Source: Candidatus Woesearchaeota archaeon
GTDB taxonomy: Archaea > Nanobdellota > Nanobdellia > Woesearchaeales > WJKL01
Direction: 5' to 3'
NCBI GenBank assembly: GCA_019322815.1
Contig: JAHWIB010000040.1
Span: 1-11,403 of the forward strand
Length of the DNA stretch: 11,403 nucleotides
Below, piece by piece: positions 1 to 6,472 of the stretch. Each line of letters begins with the position of its first letter. Position 1 is the first letter of the stretch. The translations under genes and the position numbers were made by a program. The notes beneath the pieces are model-generated. The model worked only from the letters and a program-made list of their open reading frames with translations, was not told where the DNA came from and searched no databases.

Positions 1-800
1 ACTGCTCCTCCTAAAAGTGCCCACCAATATTCTTGATACCAAGGTATTGGGCTTGGAGTTACTGGTGTTGGAACGTCTCCTGAACGGGTTAAACATTTTC
101 CATTTTCACAACCATAAGGGCAATTGTAAGTTATCATCTTGCATGCAGTTCCTTCATATGCCGGATCTCCTGAACAATAATATTCATGAAGTTCATCTTC
201 ATAATAACATTCATCCCTATATATCTCTTCAGATCCATCTGGAAATATAGTTGTACATTCTGAAGCAACATCATATTTTCTTCCACTATCTTGATCTACA
301 CATTTGAATATTTCATCTTCCTCTTCTTCTTGAATACATGCACCATCTTTACATCCATAAGGACAACTATAAGTATCATATTCAAAATCTCCATCTGTAC
401 AATACCATTCTGTTAAAGTACTTCCAAAACAGAAATCTTTTGCATAAAGAGTTCCATCTAATCTTATTTCTCCTTGGTTTAGATAATCAGTTCTTCCTCC
501 ATCTGAATCGGTACATTCCTTTTCTTCTACATAACCTGGTATTGGTTCACAGATTCCTGGATCAACAAATTCATATCCTTCTTCACAATCACACCAAAGA
601 TAATATCTTCCATCTGCTCCTTCTGTGCATCTTCTGGCTGAGCAATCAAAATTTTCACCTTCTAAAACTTCCATAACACCTAAACAATAAGTTTGATCTT
701 CGTCTGCTATTGTAAGTGCAGCGAACATTAAATCATTTTTTGCTAAAAATATAGCTATTAAGATTATTGCAAAAATCCAGATTGCTGATTTATTTTTCAT
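1..800 (-). CDS. Cys-rich repeat surface protein, partial (runs off left edge)
   Basis: I see an open frame of 266 codons with no stop before the window edge. It begins with a hydrophobic segment (about residues 6-20) acting as signal peptide or anchor. A Cys cluster follows (53-84, FDC...DGRY...CDCEEGY...C), close to one in the 652-aa protein just upstream. Two Cys-rich units come next (about 96-155 and 167-236), of the type C-T-D-S-D-G-G ... EWYC/EYYC ... CPYGC..G.C. Then a Pro-rich linker (243-253) leads into a Trp-rich hydrophobic start (258-266) that is probably a C-terminal membrane anchor, so the gene likely ends soon beyond the edge. Its ATG overlaps the preceding gene's TGA (ATGA, 797-800), which suggests translational coupling. 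Such repeats are known from DPANN surface proteins. The role, perhaps adhesion or envelope, is inferred. Confidence 0.85.
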   Translation of the reverse strand, partial: MKNKSAIWIFAIILIAIFLAKNDLMFAALTIADEDQTYCLGVMEVLEGENFDCSARRCTEGADGRYYLWCDCEEGYEFVDPGICEPIPGYVEEKECTDSDGGRTDYLNQGEIRLDGTLYAKDFCFGSTLTEWYCTDGDFEYDTYSCPYGCKDGACIQEEEEDEIFKCVDQDSGRKYDVASECTTIFPDGSEEIYRDECYYEDELHEYYCSGDPAYEGTACKMITYNCPYGCENGKCLTRSGDVPTPVTPSPIPWYQEYWWALLGGA

Positions 801-2755
801 TTTCTCCTTCTTTTCTTTCTTGGTTTTCTTGTGAATAATAGATAGCTAAAGATAACTGCAATACCTGCCATCATTATCCAAAAGTAAGGTATTCCTCCAA
901 CAGTATCATGTAATTCTGTTGGAACCCAATCAGGAACATCTGGTAAATATTCAAAAGTATCTCCTGAAAAACCTCCTTCTGTAATTAAACATCTCTCTTC
1001 TGTCCATTCTGATTCTTCAATATAGATATTTTCTAATTCACACCATTTTAGTCCGCCTTCTTCATCAACACATCTTTGTTCTGTCCATTCACTTGCTAAA
1101 ATATGTTCTCCTTCTAATTCACAAAATTTAAGCTCCTTACAATCTAATGGTTCATTTGAATATCCAAATGGACATGTTTGAGAAGTAACTGGTACAATAA
1201 CCATATCTGGACCATCACAGGTATAACAGTTTAGTGTATCAGAAGAATCTTCATCTGGTGGTGTTGTAGATTGTGGTAAACATTCTCCATTACTGCATCC
1301 ATCTGAACAAGTTTTGCTTAAACTATCATAACCTAATGAATCTGATGGATCACAGAAATATTCTCTTAAGGTATTTTCTCCTATACAAGCGTCTTGAGCT
1401 TTTACAACATCATTTATTTTGATTGATCCTTTAGTATAATATACTTGACCTCCATCTGTGTCTTCACAAACCAAAGTAGTAACATCTGCTTTACATCTTC
1501 CATCGACACATTCATAACCATCTCCGCAGCTCATAGACATTCCATCATAACCTGCTGGATCGGATGAGTCACAGAAATATTCTCTTAAAGTAGTTGAGCC
1601 AATACATGCATCTGTTGCTTTTTTTACATCATTGACATAAACAGAACCTTTTGTAAATTTAGTTTGTCCTCCATCTGTATCATAACAAGTAGCTTCACTT
1701 GAAATAATACATCTTCCGTCAGAACATTCATAACCTGTTCCGCAGCTTAAAGTTTTAATTACATAATCTTCTGCAGTTGAAAGATCACAAACATATTCTC
1801 TTACAGAAGTTGTAGAAGCGCATGAATCTGTTCCTTTCTTAACTCCTCCAATATAAAGAGTTCCTTTTATTAATTTATTCTCTCCTTGATCAGTATCATA
1901 ACAAGAAAGTTCACTTTCTGGCTGTAATTGAACATTTAAAGTAACAGGAGCAATTCCTGGTCCTGCTGTTACATAATCAGTATAAGAATTATATCCAGAT
2001 TTAGATACAGTGACTTGATCGCTTCCGCCATCTATAACAATAAGATTATATGAACCATCTGATGCAGTTAATGCAGTTTGGGTTCTGAAAGTAACTTTTG
2101 CAAAAGAGATTGGAGTTCCAAATATTTTATCACTTACTTTTCCAGAGATTAGCCCTTGTCCTTCTGCTTCTGGAGGAGCTGTTGTTGCACAAGAAGCATC
2201 GCTTGACCAATCTACCCATGTTCCGCTAACACATCTTTGTTTTATTCCATCTTGAGTTGGACTGCATCTATATGTTCCTTCTACACATGATGCAGTAGAC
2301 TCTACACATTTTCCATTATAACATATTTCTCCATAATTTCCACAGTTTATTGAAGTTGAAGTTCCAGATAAACCGCTGCAATAATATTCAGTAAGATAAT
2401 TTCCAGAACAACTATCAGTATAAGAGCCAGTAGCTATTGTTACAGTTCCTTTTGTATCCCTATCTATTCCGCTATCTGTATCTGTGCATGCAGAAGTTGT
2501 CGATGCTATACAAACACCATTTGAATAAGTATAACCTGATTCACAATCACAACTTGTTTTATATCGTCCATCTGATATTTGAGTGCAAGTAGTACAATCA
2601 AAATGTTGAGATTCTAAAGAAGATTTAATAGATGTACATTCTGATAATGTATCTCTATACTCTGAGAGTACAGCAAAAAGATTTGAGTTAGAAAATATGA
2701 AAATTGCAATTATAATTAATGCTCCTATTAATAAGGTATTTTTATTTTTTTTCAT
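797..2755 (-). CDS. Membrane-anchored Cys-rich repeat surface protein, 652 aa
   Basis: Domains in order: hydrophobic signal/anchor (8-24); N-terminal Cys cluster with an EGF-like tail (54-82, CDCESGY...C); Cys repeat 1 (90-150); a separate Cys module (157-189, CVEG..RC.P.Q.GI.Q.C...WVD...C); a beta-sandwich resembling carboxypeptidase regulatory-like domains (201-278, SGKVSD...G.PI..A.V.....SDGSYNL); Cys repeats 2-4 (285-349, 357-421, 430-492), each with C-x-DTD-x-G, REY(F/V)C and DG/NG-x-C; two short CELE...SEWTE.RC repeats (545-590); a C-terminal TM (623-642) and a basic tail KPRKKRRRK. This predicts a large, disulfide-rich ectodomain held by its C-terminus. The ATG is preceded by GAGGAC at good spacing. 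It follows the 72-aa gene and a hairpin terminator, and overlaps the next gene by 4 bases. A role in surface attachment or envelope is inferred. Confidence 0.9.
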   Translation of the reverse strand: MKKNKNTLLIGALIIIAIFIFSNSNLFAVLSEYRDTLSECTSIKSSLESQHFDCTTCTQISDGRYKTSCDCESGYTYSNGVCIASTTSACTDTDSGIDRDTKGTVTIATGSYTDSCSGNYLTEYYCSGLSGTSTSINCGNYGEICYNGKCVESTASCVEGTYRCSPTQDGIKQRCVSGTWVDWSSDASCATTAPPEAEGQGLISGKVSDKIFGTPISFAKVTFRTQTALTASDGSYNLIVIDGGSDQVTVSKSGYNSYTDYVTAGPGIAPVTLNVQLQPESELSCYDTDQGENKLIKGTLYIGGVKKGTDSCASTTSVREYVCDLSTAEDYVIKTLSCGTGYECSDGRCIISSEATCYDTDGGQTKFTKGSVYVNDVKKATDACIGSTTLREYFCDSSDPAGYDGMSMSCGDGYECVDGRCKADVTTLVCEDTDGGQVYYTKGSIKINDVVKAQDACIGENTLREYFCDPSDSLGYDSLSKTCSDGCSNGECLPQSTTPPDEDSSDTLNCYTCDGPDMVIVPVTSQTCPFGYSNEPLDCKELKFCELEGEHILASEWTEQRCVDEEGGLKWCELENIYIEESEWTEERCLITEGGFSGDTFEYLPDVPDWVPTELHDTVGGIPYFWIMMAGIAVIFSYLLFTRKPRKKRRRK

Positions 2756-2782
2756 TTTTTGTCCTCTATTAAATTATAATAA

Positions 2783-2804
2783 TAAAAATCCCCTCAAAGA
2801 GGGG
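2783..2804 (-). terminator. Hairpin terminator after the 72-aa gene
   Basis: A perfect 6-bp stem (CCCCTC / GAGGGG, 2790-2804) has a 3-base loop. On the minus strand ATTTTTATT follows it, and it begins 9 bases after the 72-aa gene's TAA (2813). The GC-rich stem plus T-run is a classic intrinsic terminator shape, or an mRNA 3'-end stabiliser. It partly separates the small membrane protein gene from the 652-aa gene downstream. Confidence 0.75.
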
Positions 2805-2812
2805 AAATAAGT

Positions 2813-3031
2813 TTATTTCCAATATGTTGCTATAGCATACTGAATAAGGCTTGCTGCAATACCTGCTGATAGCATTGTTCCTAGAGTAACTCCAACAACT
2901 GGGACTGATATGTCCATTGCTGGTAATTTACCAACTAGGCCTGCAATCATTGGTGTTGCCCAAACAACTCCAGTACCTAATACAACTACTTTTCCTATAG
3001 CCTTTGGCTTTGTAGGTATCATTTCTGCCAT
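2813..3031 (-). CDS. Small Gly/Ala-rich double-TM protein, 72 aa (possible structural protein)
   Basis: The start is the ATG at 3031, because AGGAGGTG (3038-3045) sits at ideal distance from it; the in-frame ATG at 3040 lies inside that ribosome site. The protein has a short basic N-terminus (MAEMIPTKPKAIGK), a first hydrophobic span (about 14-36), a short loop around PAMD, and a second span (about 43-68) ending in ATYWK. It is rich in Gly, Val and Ala. It has its own structured leader (3049-3133) and a terminator behind it, so it may be transcribed separately and strongly. Size and topology resemble small double-hydrophobic major coat proteins of spindle-shaped archaeal viruses, but that is a resemblance of form only. 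It could equally be a cellular membrane peptide. Confidence 0.8.
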   Translation of the reverse strand: MAEMIPTKPKAIGKVVVLGTGVVWATPMIAGLVGKLPAMDISVPVVGVTLGTMLSAGIAASLIQYAIATYWK

Positions 3032-3037
3032 TTTTGG

Positions 3038-3045
3038 CACCTCCT
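3038..3045 (-). promoter_or_regulatory. Strong Shine-Dalgarno of the 72-aa gene (decides its start)
   Basis: AGGAGGTG on the minus strand, then CCAAAA and ATG at 3031. The match to the archaeal 16S 3' end is full length. The block GAGGTGCCAAAAATGGCA is nearly identical to that of the first gene of the cluster (around 6344-6357). Confidence 0.8.
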
Positions 3046-3048
3046 AAT

Positions 3049-3081
3049 TTGTTATTGGGGTCGCTTTGCCCCACATAACAA
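3049..3081 (-). promoter_or_regulatory. Leader hairpin immediately upstream of the 72-aa gene
   Basis: TTGTTAT (3049-3055) pairs with ATAACAA (3075-3081), and T-GGGG (3056-3060) pairs with CCCC-A (3069-3073). This gives about 12 bp with one bulged C and an 8-base loop. It ends only a few bases before the Shine-Dalgarno, so in mRNA it could stabilise the 5' end or influence ribosome access. Confidence 0.6.
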
Positions 3082-3083
3082 CC

Positions 3084-3133
3084 TTAATAAGTGATTGTCA
3101 AAGAAACGCTTTGTTTTTTGACAATATTATTAA
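3084..3133. repeat. Long interrupted inverted repeat in the intergenic region
   Basis: ATTGTCAAA (3094-3102) pairs perfectly with TTTGACAAT (3117-3125). An outer TTAATAA (3084-3090) pairs with TTATTAA (3127-3133) across a small asymmetric internal loop, for 16 bp in all. It lies between the 86-aa and 72-aa genes. It could be an operator, a processing site or part of a promoter; on the minus strand CTTTAATAA near 3127-3135 could also be a weak TATA. Confidence 0.5.
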
Positions 3134-3145
3134 AGTCGTTGAATA

Positions 3146-3406
3146 TTACTTCCTGGTAAATATATAAGTTAATGCAACAAATATTAATAACATGAATATT
3201 GATTCTTTTAACACGGGAAAGTATGATGGTTCTTGTATAGTTTCTGGAACACAAAGTTTTGGATTGTCTTCTGCAGGAACATATCCTTCTTCACATACGG
3301 TTCTTGGTGCGATGTAAGGCCAGATGTTTTCATTGAATTGTGTAAATAAAAAAACCAATACAATTACAACAGCCACTAATTGATTTGCTTTCAATATATC
3401 AACCAT
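3146..3406 (-). CDS. Small double-TM protein with a Cys-bracketed loop, 86 aa
   Basis: A hydrophobic span (about 9-23) is followed by an outside loop with two cysteines (38 and 52) in the pattern C-EEGY-...-C, then a second span (about 67-83) and a short basic tail TRK. The CEEGY...C loop echoes the CDCE.GY...C clusters of the two large Cys-rich proteins downstream, which suggests one disulfide on the cell exterior. The start ATG (3406) lies inside the end of the 66-aa gene (16-base overlap) with only a weak purine-rich AAAAAAAGG before it, so translation is probably coupled. I do not recognise a family; a role in the same membrane assembly is inferred from position. Confidence 0.75.
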   Translation of the reverse strand: MVDILKANQLVAVVIVLVFLFTQFNENIWPYIAPRTVCEEGYVPAEDNPKLCVPETIQEPSYFPVLKESIFMLLIFVALTYIFTRK

Positions 3407-3591
3407 CCTTTTTTTCTTAGTAAATTGATTATAAGATCTGATAAACTTGCAGCGATGATAACAATTAAAACCAATTTCCAGTCAAAAGAGAATGGAATTG
3501 TATAAGGCGCTAACAATTTCCAAACTGCAAAAAATACTGCTGCTCCAACCAATCCGATTTTTATTGAATTTTTTGCATCCATTTTGATCAT
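3391..3591 (-). CDS. Small double-TM protein, 66 aa
   Basis: Two hydrophobic spans (about 9-28 and 38-55) are separated by a short segment (YTIPFSFDWK), with a basic C-terminus (LRKKGW). No family is recognised. The start is uncertain: the ATG at 3591 follows directly on a hairpin plus TTTT (3592-3613) with no clear Shine-Dalgarno, and a second in-frame ATG lies at 3582. It overlaps the 86-aa gene and follows the CPBP-family gene after about 64 bases. Being a short overlapping membrane gene, it probably acts with its neighbour. Confidence 0.7.
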   Translation of the reverse strand: MIKMDAKNSIKIGLVGAAVFFAVWKLLAPYTIPFSFDWKLVLIVIIAASLSDLIINLLRKKGWLIY

Positions 3592-3613
3592 AAAAGGGCA
3601 ACCGCAGTTGCCC
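3592..3613 (-). terminator. Hairpin plus T-run between the protease homolog and the 66-aa gene
   Basis: A perfect 7-bp stem (GGGCAAC 3596-3602 / GTTGCCC 3607-3613) closes a 4-base loop and is followed on the minus strand by TTTT and then directly by ATG (3591). It has the shape of an intrinsic terminator after the CPBP-family gene, but it also touches the next start codon, so it could instead control translation of the 66-aa gene. Confidence 0.55.
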
Positions 3614-3655
3614 CAAGCTTATAGAGGTTTTGTTCAGAGCCGTCCCTCCATGAGT

Positions 3656-4327
3656 TTAAATCAGTCCATACTTGACTGCTAATGCAGCTGTATTTGCTAA
3701 GATGTGCAATAATATAGCTGCTGTAAGTTTTTGTTCTTTAATTACTAAATAACATGAAACCATTGAAAAGATGAAAATTGTGATGATAGGAGATAATGTA
3801 ACTTTGGAATGAAATACTGCAAAGATAACAGAAACTGCTGTTGCAACTCCAATAAGCCCTAATGATAATACCCTTAGTGATTTTGGTTTATTGAATAATC
3901 TATTTGATAACTGTGCAAGACCTTCAAACAACCTTCCATGAAAGAAAGATGTTTCAATAAAAGGAATAACAATTGTCCAGCCAACCCATGTCATTGCTAC
4001 GCTTCCTGCAAGAATAGGTAATGCAGACATCTCTTGAACTCCTGAAAACAATGAAAAAGTTTCATTAAAGAAAAACACTTTAGTCATAGCATTGATCAAT
4101 AAGAATATTGCATAACCAATTATTGCTAAAAATAATGAATTAGTTAACTTCTCTCCTTTTCTGTTGAATGGAAATGAAATATGTGGGTCTGAAATATACC
4201 ATATGAAATCTACTGTCAATAATGCTAAGTATATTATGGCCATATCTCTATCATAAAGAAAGAGAAAAAAAAGTAATAAAAAGCCGATATACTTGAAGTA
4301 GGTGTTCCCTATGATATGTTTTGCCAT
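3656..4327 (-). CDS. CPBP (Rce1/Abi-type) intramembrane metalloprotease homolog, 223 aa
   Basis: A polytopic membrane protein with several hydrophobic segments and the CPBP signature set. The first motif is P-F-I-E125-T-S-F-F-H130-G-R; the second is F169-A-V-F-H173 (FxxxH); the third is H208-I-L-A-N212 (HxxxN). In the known family the glutamate acts as base with the two His and the Asn around the active site, and targets are membrane or prenylated proteins. The usual EExxxRG is here E-T-S-F-F-H-G, so the second Glu and the Arg are replaced. Activity is therefore likely but not certain. I chose the ATG at 4327 because GGTGA (4336-4340) lies 8 bases before it; a GTG at 4339 overlapping the upstream TGA (GTGA) is the alternative and would add four residues. 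It may process the surface proteins encoded around it. Confidence 0.8.
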   Translation of the reverse strand: MAKHIIGNTYFKYIGFLLLFFLFLYDRDMAIIYLALLTVDFIWYISDPHISFPFNRKGEKLTNSLFLAIIGYAIFLLINAMTKVFFFNETFSLFSGVQEMSALPILAGSVAMTWVGWTIVIPFIETSFFHGRLFEGLAQLSNRLFNKPKSLRVLSLGLIGVATAVSVIFAVFHSKVTLSPIITIFIFSMVSCYLVIKEQKLTAAILLHILANTAALAVKYGLI

Positions 4328-4335
4328 TTCAGGAA

Positions 4336-5268
4336 TCACCCAGTAGTATATACCGTATAATTCACTTCGTATATTGTTCCAATATCATTTCCCAAGTTGT
4401 CTTCAAAATCTAAACTCATCTCTCTTGTCTGTGTATGTCTATAATAATCTCTGTCAATATAGTACAATATATAGTTGCCTCCTTCAGTGCTTGGAGATAT
4501 TAACAAGTTCAAAGATTTCTTTTCATCAACTAGGCCTGCTATCTCAAAACATTTTATTGTGTTTGATGAAGAGCTTAATGGTAAGAAATCTGGTTTGTTT
4601 ATTGTTTTCCCTTCATTAACTATTGGTGGTTCAGATTGGTTTCCTGATGTATATTCAACACATACAGCTGGCTTTCCAATTGGTGAAAAAGCTTCATCAG
4701 CTGGAACTGCATAATCACATCTTATATTATAGTAATTTGAAGCATTTGTTGTCTGAGGTGCTGAATCAGTTATTTTTGTGTTGTCTAATGTGTTCCAACA
4801 AGCTAGGAAATCTGTCATATTTGTTGCATCTTCATTTGCAGATTTATAGATCCTATATGCTTCTCCCATCTCAGAAGATGAAAAAGCTGATTTACAAGGA
4901 GCAGTAAAGGTATCTTTAGCTGCATAATATGAAGAGGAATTTATTGCATAAAATACTTCAACTTCATCTGCGTTAGGAGTAAGAGTTATTGCTGATCCAT
5001 CAACAAATAATCCTCTGTCCTGTCCATTTATTAAAACTCTATGATATTCATTAGTAACATCATTTCCAGGTATTAAAGCATCTTCAACTCTTCCTACGGT
5101 CATAGTTGTACGATCAAAAAGGCATAGTTCTTGACCATCAACTGATGGGCCTGCTGCTTCTGTTCTTAACCAACCAGAAAACTTATCTCCTATACCTCCA
5201 ACATTTAAAGCAAGAATTACGACAGCGATGATTATAATAGTAGTTATATCAATTCGACGTTCTGACAT
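4336..5268 (-). CDS. N-terminally anchored six-Cys surface protein, paralog 2, 310 aa
   Basis: A TM anchor near the N-terminus (about 10-24) runs into LNVGGIGD, followed by a long, probably beta-rich ectodomain with cysteines at 49, 125, 157, 184, 203 and 240. All six align with those of the 342-aa protein encoded just upstream. Shared blocks include C-L-x-D-x-x-TMT-x-G, PCKS-x-F, AFSP-x-x-KPA-x-CVEY, and EM-x-x-x-(Y/F)EDN-x-G near the C-terminus. The start ATG has GGAGGTC six bases before it. The C-terminus overlaps the region where the CPBP-family gene begins. No known family is recognised. The role as an envelope, S-layer or virion surface subunit is inferred from anchor, disulfides and context. 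Confidence 0.85.
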   Translation of the reverse strand: MSERRIDITTIIIIAVVILALNVGGIGDKFSGWLRTEAAGPSVDGQELCLFDRTTMTVGRVEDALIPGNDVTNEYHRVLINGQDRGLFVDGSAITLTPNADEVEVFYAINSSSYYAAKDTFTAPCKSAFSSSEMGEAYRIYKSANEDATNMTDFLACWNTLDNTKITDSAPQTTNASNYYNIRCDYAVPADEAFSPIGKPAVCVEYTSGNQSEPPIVNEGKTINKPDFLPLSSSSNTIKCFEIAGLVDEKKSLNLLISPSTEGGNYILYYIDRDYYRHTQTREMSLDFEDNLGNDIGTIYEVNYTVYTTG

Positions 5269-5285
5269 TTTTTGACCTCCATTTT

Positions 5286-5312
5286 AAAAAATAAAAATAA
5301 AAAAGAAAAAAA
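5286..5312 (-). terminator. Poly-T terminator after the first surface-protein gene
   Basis: On the minus strand four T-tracts (TTTTTTT, TTTTTT, TTTTT, TTTTTT, broken by C and A) lie 6-30 bases after the stop at 5318. Archaeal RNA polymerase terminates on such runs without a hairpin. Partial readthrough would make the 342-aa gene more abundant than the genes behind it. Confidence 0.65.
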
Positions 5313-5317
5313 TTTGT

Positions 5318-6346
5318 TTAGTCTGGACCTGCTATTGCATACTCATAGATGTAGTTCTGATCTTCTGCTCCAAGTTGAGTACCAACATTGTCTTCATATC
5401 CCATTTCCATCTCTCCAGTTAGAGTATTTTCAAACCAGTCTTGGTCAATTAGGAATACAGAAATGTTGTTGTCATAGTGTGGTGCAGTGTATGCTGTTCC
5501 TGTATCAGCTACGTCTAAGTGCAACTTAAAGTCATATTGGTTGCTAGACATAATTGATGAGAATTCATAACATCTCATTGTGTATACAGTTTCTTGTAGG
5601 CTCAATGAAGAAGGTTTAGCCACTGAAGGATAAACATTTCCATTTCCATCAAGAACTTCAACAAGGTCCCATGATGATTCGTTGTATTCAACACACATAG
5701 CTGGCTTTGCATAAGGTGAGAAAGCTTTTCTATGTATACCAGTCAATCTGCAATCTACATTATAGTTGTCTCCCCATTCAATATCTTCTGGAGCTGTACC
5801 AGTGTTCTCTGTTCCATCATCATGTGATAGACATAGAACGTTTGTAGAAAGATTTACTGTATGGTCTTCGTTTGTTGTGTTGTACAACTTATAAGCTTCG
5901 TTGTCCAGTGTTGGATCGCCAGTTGTAAAGTCAGATTTGCAAGGTACTGAGAATTCTTGTCTTGCAGTGTATACAAATGGTAACACTGTTGGTGCTGCTG
6001 TAGAAGCGTTTTCTCCATAGAAGATTTCTATATTATCTCCTGGTGAAACTTCCATAGAAGCTCCGTCTGATTTATAGCCATAGTCTACTCCATTAACATA
6101 TACTTTCGCATAATGCGCTGGAACAGTTGCTGTTGGATCCCACATGATTTCCATTGGACCAATAGTCATAGTTGCTCCGTCGTGTAGACATGGTAGATCG
6201 CTTCCCCCAGTGCTTCCGCCTGAAGTAGGTGCGAAGAAACCTTTAACTGTGTCTCCTAAACCGCCAACGTTCATAACAACAAGTGCAATAAAAATTACAC
6301 CTATGCCAGCTGGTGATTTAAGAAATTTTACTAAATCGTTTGCCAT
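5318..6346 (-). CDS. N-terminally anchored six-Cys surface protein, paralog 1, 342 aa
   Basis: The start is the ATG at 6346, set by GAGGTG (6352-6357); an upstream in-frame ATG at 6403 has no comparable site. The protein has a short cytoplasmic N-terminus, one TM (about 13-30) ending in MNVGGLGD, a Gly/Ser linker (41-49), then an ectodomain with cysteines at 53, 136, 172, 199, 218 and 259 matching paralog 2 one for one. The C-terminal block EMEMGYEDNVGTQLG is also shared. Several NxS/T sequons are present. It is the first gene after the central promoter region and is followed by a poly-T terminator, which suggests high expression. I recognise no named family. A main surface-layer or virion envelope subunit is the leading inference; a cellular adhesin is the alternative. 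Confidence 0.88.
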   Translation of the reverse strand: MANDLVKFLKSPAGIGVIFIALVVMNVGGLGDTVKGFFAPTSGGSTGGSDLPCLHDGATMTIGPMEIMWDPTATVPAHYAKVYVNGVDYGYKSDGASMEVSPGDNIEIFYGENASTAAPTVLPFVYTARQEFSVPCKSDFTTGDPTLDNEAYKLYNTTNEDHTVNLSTNVLCLSHDDGTENTGTAPEDIEWGDNYNVDCRLTGIHRKAFSPYAKPAMCVEYNESSWDLVEVLDGNGNVYPSVAKPSSLSLQETVYTMRCYEFSSIMSSNQYDFKLHLDVADTGTAYTAPHYDNNISVFLIDQDWFENTLTGEMEMGYEDNVGTQLGAEDQNYIYEYAIAGPD

Positions 6347-6357
6347 TTTGGCACCTC
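6344..6357 (-). promoter_or_regulatory. Self-complementary translation start site of the 342-aa gene
   Basis: GAGGTGCCAAAATG places the ribosome site 5 bases before the start. TGCCA-AAA-TGGCA around the ATG forms a small palindrome. In addition GTGCCAAA here (6347-6354 on the plus strand read as TTTGGCAC) is complementary to the leader segment at 6397-6404, so the leader could fold back over the ribosome site. Confidence 0.5.
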
Positions 6358-6432
6358 GGTTTTTTAGATTTTTATGGTCAGTCCTGTTTTGCGCTTGTGC
6401 CAAAGAAGATTACTTCAAGTAGAACTAATTGT

Positions 6433-6446
6433 AATAATATAATAAG
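6433..6446 (-). promoter_or_regulatory. Possible TATA box for the left cluster
   Basis: The minus strand reads CTTATTATATTATT, about 90 bases before the 342-aa start. An archaeal start site about 25 bases downstream would fall near 6412 and leave a leader of about 65 bases. No convincing BRE is visible, and the palindromic TATA at 6636-6645 could serve instead with a leader of about 265 bases. Confidence 0.4.
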
Positions 6447-6472
6447 CATGATTTAATTTTTGTAATTGTAAT

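Noticed and set aside
17..676. Plus-strand frames over the left-edge gene (His/Leu/Asn-rich)
   Set aside because: They are shadows of the minus-strand Cys-rich gene, with biased low-complexity composition and no ribosome site.
4374..4907. Three overlapping plus-strand frames inside the 310-aa gene
   Set aside because: They lie antisense to a gene with a clear paralog next door, and their composition is not protein-like.
6144..6422. Plus-strand 92-codon frame crossing the start of the 342-aa gene
   Set aside because: It is antisense to the conserved signal-anchor region, and the minus-strand product has a paralog and a firm ribosome site.
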